Below, piece after piece: positions 58,824 to 64,000 of a DNA stretch of 64,000 nt. Position 1 is the first letter of the stretch. Each line of letters opens with the position of its first letter. The position numbers and the translations under genes were made by a program. Origin of the DNA: Lichenicoccus sp964246745 (GTDB lineage Bacteria; Pseudomonadota; Alphaproteobacteria; Acetobacterales; Acetobacteraceae). Below the pieces are notes generated by a model that was not told where the DNA came from, did no database searches, and saw only the letters and a list, made by a program, of their open reading frames with translations. The stretch covers positions 62,001 through 126,000 of the forward strand of contig CAXTRK010000001.1 of NCBI GenBank assembly GCA_964246745.1, written 5' to 3'.

Positions 58824-59399
58824 ATGAAGATTCCACATTTGGATGCGCCGGCGCGAAAGCGGGACTCGCGTGCGCTGACGGTCTCCAAACCGGAGCTGAT
58901 CGTGAATGGCTCTGATCTTGCCTTCCGACAGATGGTCCACGACCTGATGGCATTTGCCGCGAGGATGCACGATAACCGCGGCCGGGTCGCTGCCTCTGTC
59001 GGACTGAGCGCACAGCAATATACGATGTTGCTGACCATAGCCCAGAACCAGGGTCAGGACGGATTCGGCATCATCCAGGTGGCGGACACTCTTGGTCTGA
59101 GCGGCGCCTTCGTCACCATCGAGGTGAACAAGCTGGTCGAAGCAGGGCTGGTGCGCAAGCGGCCCAACACGGTCGACCGCAGGCGGGTTCTGCTGAACGT
59201 GACGCCGCGTGCACGCGATCTGCTGGAGTCGGTCAATCGTGTCCAGCGGCCCAGCAACGATACCATCTTCGGCACGCTTTCCCGCGACGAGTTCGACATG
59301 CTGCGTCAGGTGCTGCCGCGTCTGGTCGAGGCGAGCGGCAAGTCGGCAAAGCTGATCGACTTCCTGACCAGCCAGGGCAGCCTCAACGCGTCTCGGTAG
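58824..59399 (+). CDS. MarR-family transcriptional regulator
   Basis: This 191-residue protein has the MarR winged-helix core: VGLSAQQYTMLLTIAQN, then IIQVADTLGLSGAFVTIEVNKLVEAGLVRKRPNTVDRRRVLLNVT with recognition helix and wing. N- and C-terminal helices for dimerisation surround it. Such proteins repress nearby or divergent genes and respond to small ligands. The divergent membrane-anchored gene at 58195 is the obvious candidate target. Its stop is 6 bp from the convergent HNH gene. Confidence 0.88.
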   Translation: MKIPHLDAPARKRDSRALTVSKPELIVNGSDLAFRQMVHDLMAFAARMHDNRGRVAASVGLSAQQYTMLLTIAQNQGQDGFGIIQVADTLGLSGAFVTIEVNKLVEAGLVRKRPNTVDRRRVLLNVTPRARDLLESVNRVQRPSNDTIFGTLSRDEFDMLRQVLPRLVEASGKSAKLIDFLTSQGSLNASR

Positions 59400-59405
59400 C
59401 GGCGC

Positions 59406-59966
59406 TCAGTTCTCGAGCTCGCTGTCCCAGTAGAGATAGTCACGCCAGCTCTCATGCAGGTAGTTCGGCGGAAAGGCGCGGCCGTTCTCCTGCAGCTCCC
59501 AGGTGGTTGGCTGGGCCGGCATCTTGCGCGGATGCATTCGACATTCGCGTGGCAGCCGCGAGCCTTTGAGCAGGTTGCAGCTCCCGCAGGCGGTGACGAC
59601 ATTTTCCCAGGTGGTGCGGCCGCCGCGGCTTCTAGGCACCACATGGTCAAAGGTCAGATCGTGAGTCGGCAGCCGATCCAGGCAATACTGGCAAGCAAAA
59701 TTGTCGCGCAGGAACACGTTGAAACGCGTGAAGGCCGGGCGCCGCGCCGCGGGGATGTAGTCCTTGAGCGCAATCACGCTCGGCAGCCGGAACTCCGTGC
59801 TCGGCGAGTGCACGACGGCGTCGTATTCGCTCAAAACCGACACCCGGTCGAGGAAGACCGCCTTGACCGCGTCCTGCCACGACCAGATTGACAGCGGGAA
59901 GTACGACAGGGGGCGGAAATCCGCGTTCAGGACCAAAGCCGGGAAATGCTGTCCGCCGTCAGGCAA
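59406..59966 (-). CDS. HNH endonuclease family protein
   Basis: The 186-residue protein contains an HNH nuclease domain with two zinc CxxC pairs (Cys92/Cys95 and Cys127/Cys130). The catalytic centre is DHVVPRSRGG (Asp107-His108), with Asn122. The N-terminal half (LVLNADFRPLSYFPLSIWSW) is a conserved extension seen in many alphaproteobacterial homologues of unknown role. It is unlikely to be part of a restriction system, as no methylase is nearby. TTG 59966 is used because GAGAGG lies 8 nt upstream and the only nearby ATG (59974) is out of frame. Confidence 0.87.
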   Translation of the reverse strand: MPDGGQHFPALVLNADFRPLSYFPLSIWSWQDAVKAVFLDRVSVLSEYDAVVHSPSTEFRLPSVIALKDYIPAARRPAFTRFNVFLRDNFACQYCLDRLPTHDLTFDHVVPRSRGGRTTWENVVTACGSCNLLKGSRLPRECRMHPRKMPAQPTTWELQENGRAFPPNYLHESWRDYLYWDSELEN

Positions 59967-60100
59967 AAACCCATCCTCTCGCGGACGGCGATCTTGTGTC
60001 TGGCACGTCGAACGAAACGCCAGCCACGCTGTGCCGTCTAGAACCTATACGTGTATCGCAGAGGCTCCAAAACACTGCAAGCACCCTGGATTTGCTTGTC

Positions 60101-60991
60101 ATGATGTTATCAGAAAACTCGATTTCCAACCCGGTGACGACCCGGTTCGCGCCGAGTCCGACCGGGCTGCTGCACCTGGGACACGCGGTGTCGGCGCTGA
60201 CCGCCTGGACCCTGGCGAGAGGGTGCCGGGGCCGGTTCCTGCTGCGAATCGAGGATCTTGACGCCGCGCGCTGCACGCCAGAGTTCAGGGCGGCGATCCT
60301 GCGTGATCTGGGCTGGCTTGGCATCGATTGGGACGGGCCGGTACGCGTGCAGTCGCAGCACCGGGATGAATACCGCGCCGTGCTCGATCGTCTGGCCGAG
60401 GCCGGGCTGGTGTATCCGTGCTTCTGCAGCCGGTCGGACATCCTGCGCGAAGTGACACAATCGAGCAGCGCCCCGCATCAAGCGCCCGATGGGGCGCCGC
60501 TCTATCCAGGCACCTGCCGCAGGCTCGATCCCGGCGTTCGGCGTGAGCGTATCGCCGCAGGCGAGCCGCTTGCGTGGCGGCTCGACATGCAGGCCGCGTG
60601 TGCGCGACTGGGCGGCCGCACGCTGCGTCTCGAGCAAGCCGACCAGGCGGCGGACGACCGGTGGCGCGTCTGCCGTCCGGAGCGTTTCGGCGATGTGGTG
60701 CTTGGCCGACGGGACTTTCCGGGCAGCTATCATCTCTGCGCCACGCACGACGACTGGGCGCAACAGGTCAGTCTGGTCACGCGCGGCGTCGATCTGCGTC
60801 CGGCCGCTGATCTGCACCGCTTGTTGCAGGACTTGCTGGGCTGGACGGCGCCGGCTTACGCGCATCATCATCTGGTGCTGGGCGCCGACGGGCGGCGGCT
60901 TGCCAAACGCGACCATGGCCAAACCTTGGGCGCGCTGCGCGAGAGCGGCATGACAGCGCGGAGTGTTCGTGCCGCGGCCGGTTTTGACTGA
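60101..60991 (+). CDS. gluQ: glutamyl-Q tRNA(Asp) synthetase
   Basis: This 296-residue paralogue of GluRS lacks the anticodon-binding domain. It attaches glutamate to queuosine at position 34 of tRNA-Asp. The HIGH-like motif is FAPSPTGLLHLGHA. Zinc ligands are in YPCFCSRSD and YPGTC, and the KMSKS-like loop reads GRRLAKRDHG. Sequence ends soon after the catalytic domain, as expected. ATG 60101 or 60104 starts the protein; no strong ribosome-binding site is visible. A tRNA-Asp gene (38283) is in the same window. Confidence 0.93.
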   Translation: MMLSENSISNPVTTRFAPSPTGLLHLGHAVSALTAWTLARGCRGRFLLRIEDLDAARCTPEFRAAILRDLGWLGIDWDGPVRVQSQHRDEYRAVLDRLAEAGLVYPCFCSRSDILREVTQSSSAPHQAPDGAPLYPGTCRRLDPGVRRERIAAGEPLAWRLDMQAACARLGGRTLRLEQADQAADDRWRVCRPERFGDVVLGRRDFPGSYHLCATHDDWAQQVSLVTRGVDLRPAADLHRLLQDLLGWTAPAYAHHHLVLGADGRRLAKRDHGQTLGALRESGMTARSVRAAAGFD

Positions 60992-61010
60992 ACCTCTGGT
61001 GAGATGGCTC

Positions 61011-62504
61011 ATGTCCTTGACGCGCGAGGCGGCGAACCCTCTGCTCTACCAGATCAATACCCGTGTCCTGCTGGGTCGCATACGACGCGCCTTGGGTCGG
61101 CCGGCAAGCCTCGACGACATTTCCGACGAGGCGTTGCAGGCGGTCAGAACGCTTGGCTTCGACTGGATCTGGTTCCTCGGCGTTTGGCAGACCGGGCAAG
61201 CAGGCAGGCTGATCTCACGCACGCGGACTGCCTGGCGGCGGGGCTTTGGCGAGGCGCTGCCCGATCTCACGGACGACGATATCATCGGCTCGCCGTTCGC
61301 GGTCTCGGCCTGGTCCACCGACGCCAGCCTGGGCGGCGACGCGGCGCTCGCGCGACTGCGCACGCGCGCCAATGCCGCCGGATTGCGCCTGATGCTCGAC
61401 TTCGTGCCCAATCATCTGGCGCCAGATCACCCGTGGGTTGAGGAGCGGCCAGCCTTGTTCGTGCGAGGCTCGGAAGCGTTGCTCGCAGCCGAGCCGGAGA
61501 ACTGGATACGGGTGGCGACCACCCGGGGAGATCTGGTGCTGGCGCACGGCCGCGACCCCTATTTTCCGGGCTGGCCCGATACCGTCCAGCTCGACTACAG
61601 CAATCCCGCCACCCAATCGGCGATGCGCGCGGCGTTGTGCGAGATCGCCGAGCGCTGCGACGGCGTGCGCTGCGACATGGCCATGCTGCTGCTGCCCGAA
61701 GTGTTCGAACGATGCTGGAGCGGTCATCTGGAGGGCCGTGGCGTGGCGCCCTTCTGGCCTGATGCGATCCGTGGCGTGCGTCGGGCCCATACGGAATTCC
61801 GCCTGCTGGCGGAGGTGTATTGGGGCCTGGAGACGGTGCTGCTCGACCAGGGCTTCGACTGGGCCTACGACAAGGGTCTGTATGACGCGCTCCGCTCGGG
61901 CGATGCGCCGCGAGCGCGCGCGATGCTGTCGCAGCCGGAGGATGCGCAAGCACCGCTCGCCCGCTTCCTGGAAAATCACGACGAGCCACGGGCGGCCGAA
62001 AGCTTTGATCTGCCACGGCACCAGGCCGCCGCGGTGCTCTGCTTCTGCGCGCCCGGGCTCCGCTTCCTGCACCAGGGCCAGATCGAAGGTGCCCGCGTGC
62101 ACATCCCGATCCATCTTGACCGCGGGCCGGTCGAGGAGGTCGATGCCGCCATCGAGGCGTTCTACACCGACTTGTTGGCGGCGCTGCGCGATCCCGTGCT
62201 GCGGCAGGGCAGCTTCGCGCCGCTGACCGCGTCGGCGGCCTCGGAGGGAAATCCAAGCCACGAGGCTTTCATCGCGGCATGCTGGTCGGACGACGGCCCG
62301 AGACTTCTCGTGGTCGCGAACTATCGCGCCGATCGCGGCCAGTGCCGGGTTCGGCTTGATCATCCGGCCTTGCGTGGCCGGCTGGTCGCACTCTCCGATC
62401 GGCTCGGCCCCGAACATTACGCCCGCGACGGCACCATGATGGCCAGCGAAGGCTTGTATGTCGACCTGCCTGGCTGGGGCTACAACCTGTTCGCGATCGG
62501 CTGA
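61011..62504 (+). CDS. alpha-amylase family (GH13-like) protein
   Basis: The 497-residue TIM-barrel protein has GH13 regions I (DFVPNH, 130-135), II (GVRCDMA, nucleophile Asp222), III (EVYW, acid/base Glu268) and IV (ENHDE, Asp324). The start NPLLYQINTRVLL is typical of a cytosolic subgroup. No signal peptide is present. It may act on internal alpha-glucans or be a transferase; specificity is unknown. ATG 61011 has GGTGAG 7 nt upstream and lies 19 bp after gluQ. Confidence 0.87.
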   Translation: MSLTREAANPLLYQINTRVLLGRIRRALGRPASLDDISDEALQAVRTLGFDWIWFLGVWQTGQAGRLISRTRTAWRRGFGEALPDLTDDDIIGSPFAVSAWSTDASLGGDAALARLRTRANAAGLRLMLDFVPNHLAPDHPWVEERPALFVRGSEALLAAEPENWIRVATTRGDLVLAHGRDPYFPGWPDTVQLDYSNPATQSAMRAALCEIAERCDGVRCDMAMLLLPEVFERCWSGHLEGRGVAPFWPDAIRGVRRAHTEFRLLAEVYWGLETVLLDQGFDWAYDKGLYDALRSGDAPRARAMLSQPEDAQAPLARFLENHDEPRAAESFDLPRHQAAAVLCFCAPGLRFLHQGQIEGARVHIPIHLDRGPVEEVDAAIEAFYTDLLAALRDPVLRQGSFAPLTASAASEGNPSHEAFIAACWSDDGPRLLVVANYRADRGQCRVRLDHPALRGRLVALSDRLGPEHYARDGTMMASEGLYVDLPGWGYNLFAIG

Positions 62505-62517
62505 CGCACCGCATCGG

Positions 62518-64000
62518 TCAGGCAGCCTTGACGTCAGCGACGAAGCTGTTGACCTCGCGGTCGAGCAGTTCCGCCTGCTGCGAGAGGTCTGAGGCGGCGC
62601 CCAGCACCTGGCTTGCGGCGGCTCCGGTGTCGTTGGCGGCGTGACTGACGCCGTCGATGTTCAGCGTCACGTCATGGGTCGCGCGCGCGGTCTGCTGGAC
62701 GTTGCGCGCGATCTCGGCGGTGGCGGCGCCCTGCTGCTCGACCGCGGCGGCAATGGTGGTGGCGATGACGCTGACTTCCTGGATCGTGGCGGTGATGCTG
62801 CGTATCGCCTCCACCGCCTCGCGTGTCGCGGCCTGAATCTGGCTGACCTGGGCGGCGATCTCGCCTGTGGCCTTGGCGGTCTGGCTGGCCAGGTTCTTCA
62901 CTTCGGAGGCCACCACGGTGAAACCCTTGCCGGCGTCGCCGGCGCGTGCCGCCTCGATGGTGGCATTCAGCGCCAGCAGATTGGTCTGTCCGGCGATATC
63001 GCTGATCAGGCTGACGACGTGGCCGATCCGGTTGGCCGCTTCGGCGAGCGCGCGCACGATCGCATCGGTGCGTTGCGCGTCCGCGACCGCGCGGCCCGCC
63101 ACACGCGCGGATTGCGCCACCTGGTGGCCGATTTCGCTGATCGACACCGACAGCTCCTCGGCCGCCGCCGCGACGGTCTGCACACCCATGCTTGCTGCCT
63201 CCGCCGAGGCGCCGACCGTGCTGGCCTTGCGGTTGGCTTCCTCGGCGGTACCGCTCAGAGAGTGCGCGGTCGATCTCAGGTCGGTCGAGCCGGCCGAAAG
63301 AATTCGAGCCATCACCGCGACCTTGGCCTCGAAGCCGCGCACCAAGCCGTCCAGCCGGAGCGCCCGCCGCTCGCTGTTGGCGCGCTGCGCGTCCTGCTCG
63401 GCGGCAAGCGTCTCCGCCAGGATCATGTTGTCCTTGAAGACCTGCAACGCCGCGGCCATGTCGCCGACCTCGTCGCGTCTGCCGATGCGGGGGATCGCGG
63501 TGTCGAGGTCGTGGGCTGCAAGCTGCCCCATGGCATCGGTCATCTCGCGCAGCGGACGGCCGATCAATCGACTCAGCGCCACGCCGACCAGGATGGCGGC
63601 AAGCAGCGATACGCCTGCGCCGCCGCAGACCACCAGGACCGTGCTGCGGGCGGCGGACGCCTCGGCGGCGACCCATCCCGACAGCCTGACCTGCTCCGCG
63701 GCACGCAGGGCTGCGACCTCGGAATGAATTTTGATCATCGCTTCCTTGCCAGGATTGGCGAGCGCCGCCTCGCGGCGCCAGGCAGTGACGAAGCCGTCGA
63801 GCGCACGCAGCCGGGCGCTCTGCGCCGGACAATTCGAGGTCAGCGATCTCGCCTGGTCAAGCGCCTTCGCATAGTCCGCCTCGCCGCGTTGGAAATCGGC
63901 CACGTAGATCGGATCGCCGGTGAGCAGCGATCCGCGCCGGCTGCTCTCCTGCTGCACCACGGCGACCAGCGCGTCGTTCACCGAGAACATCACCGCGTCC
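62518..64000 (-). CDS. methyl-accepting chemotaxis protein with CHASE3-like sensor, N-terminus beyond window
   Basis: The frame is open to the right edge, so the first membrane helix and start lie outside. The visible part has a CHASE3-like helical sensor (ESSRRGSLLTGDPIYVADF), a second membrane helix (STVLVVCGGAGVSLLAAIL), a HAMP domain (RLIGRPLREMTDAM ... IPRIGRRDEVGDMA), and a long methyl-accepting coiled coil. The signalling tip is ISDIAGQTNLLALNATIEAA followed by RAGDAGKGFTVVASEVKNLA. It should signal to CheA/CheW. No che genes are in the window. The stop is 14 bp from the convergent amylase-like gene. Confidence 0.93.
   Translation of the reverse strand, partial: DAVMFSVNDALVAVVQQESSRRGSLLTGDPIYVADFQRGEADYAKALDQARSLTSNCPAQSARLRALDGFVTAWRREAALANPGKEAMIKIHSEVAALRAAEQVRLSGWVAAEASAARSTVLVVCGGAGVSLLAAILVGVALSRLIGRPLREMTDAMGQLAAHDLDTAIPRIGRRDEVGDMAAALQVFKDNMILAETLAAEQDAQRANSERRALRLDGLVRGFEAKVAVMARILSAGSTDLRSTAHSLSGTAEEANRKASTVGASAEAASMGVQTVAAAAEELSVSISEIGHQVAQSARVAGRAVADAQRTDAIVRALAEAANRIGHVVSLISDIAGQTNLLALNATIEAARAGDAGKGFTVVASEVKNLASQTAKATGEIAAQVSQIQAATREAVEAIRSITATIQEVSVIATTIAAAVEQQGAATAEIARNVQQTARATHDVTLNIDGVSHAANDTGAAASQVLGAASDLSQQAELLDREVNSFVADVKAA

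Noticed and set aside
59406..59966. HNH protein as part of a restriction or homing system
   Set aside because: No methyltransferase, intron or intein context is present, and it is flanked by housekeeping genes; it is a stand-alone HNH family protein.

Overview
The window is GC-rich, gene-dense bacterial chromosome. It looks like an alphaproteobacterium of the Rhodospirillales, most probably close to Acetobacteraceae. The pointers are the order tig-clpP-clpX-lon-hup followed by a nuo operon running into birA-coaX-rnj-proS-lolC-lolD, a suf operon led by an Rrf2 regulator, a short prolyl-tRNA synthetase, and a stand-alone glutamyl-Q tRNA(Asp) synthetase. The assignment rests on gene order and protein character only; no rRNA is present.

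Bases 1-15,300 are the more variable part. They hold a truncated secreted SGNH hydrolase, a membrane protein of unknown function, a 2-oxoglutarate/Fe(II) oxygenase, and a small mobile-looking patch (HigBA toxin-antitoxin, a broken Mrr restriction gene, a tandem repeat and a possible transposase scrap). A lone receiver-domain regulator follows. Next comes a minus-strand cluster of phosphoglucomutase, aldehyde dehydrogenase, DUF779 and DUF2891 genes. A strange G/C homopolymer tract (about 9,976-10,143) separates this cluster from a metallo-hydrolase gene that overlaps a divergent PEP-carboxylase-like gene. A DUF445 membrane protein ends the section.

Bases 15,370-21,910 are a complete suf iron-sulfur operon (Rrf2 regulator, sufB, C, D, S, U, T, A), mostly with 4-8 bp overlaps. 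It converges on a minus-strand group: DEAD-box RNA helicase, RNA m5U methyltransferase, exported double-VOC protein and Gly/Tyr-rich lipoprotein. A GH15 glucosidase, a CopD-like membrane protein and the NAD(P)HX repair enzyme follow.

Bases 30,450-38,360 contain tRNA-Leu, two tandem palindromic elements, the proteostasis block (trigger factor, ClpP, ClpX, Lon), an unexpected phytanoyl-CoA-dioxygenase-like gene, HU, tRNA-Val and tRNA-Asp. Bases 38,525-51,433 are the complex I operon nuoA to nuoN. It lacks nuoM: nuoL is followed after 5 bp by a full-length nuoN. Complex I needs NuoM as one of its three antiporter-like proton-pumping subunits, so this is the most striking anomaly in the window.

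The operon continues into biotin ligase, type III pantothenate kinase and RNase J, then two strong hairpins. These are followed by proS-lolC-lolD, a membrane-anchored unknown divergent from a MarR regulator, an HNH endonuclease, GluQ-RS, a GH13 amylase-like enzyme, and a chemoreceptor that runs off the right edge. No CRISPR array, prophage, rRNA or intact insertion sequence was seen.
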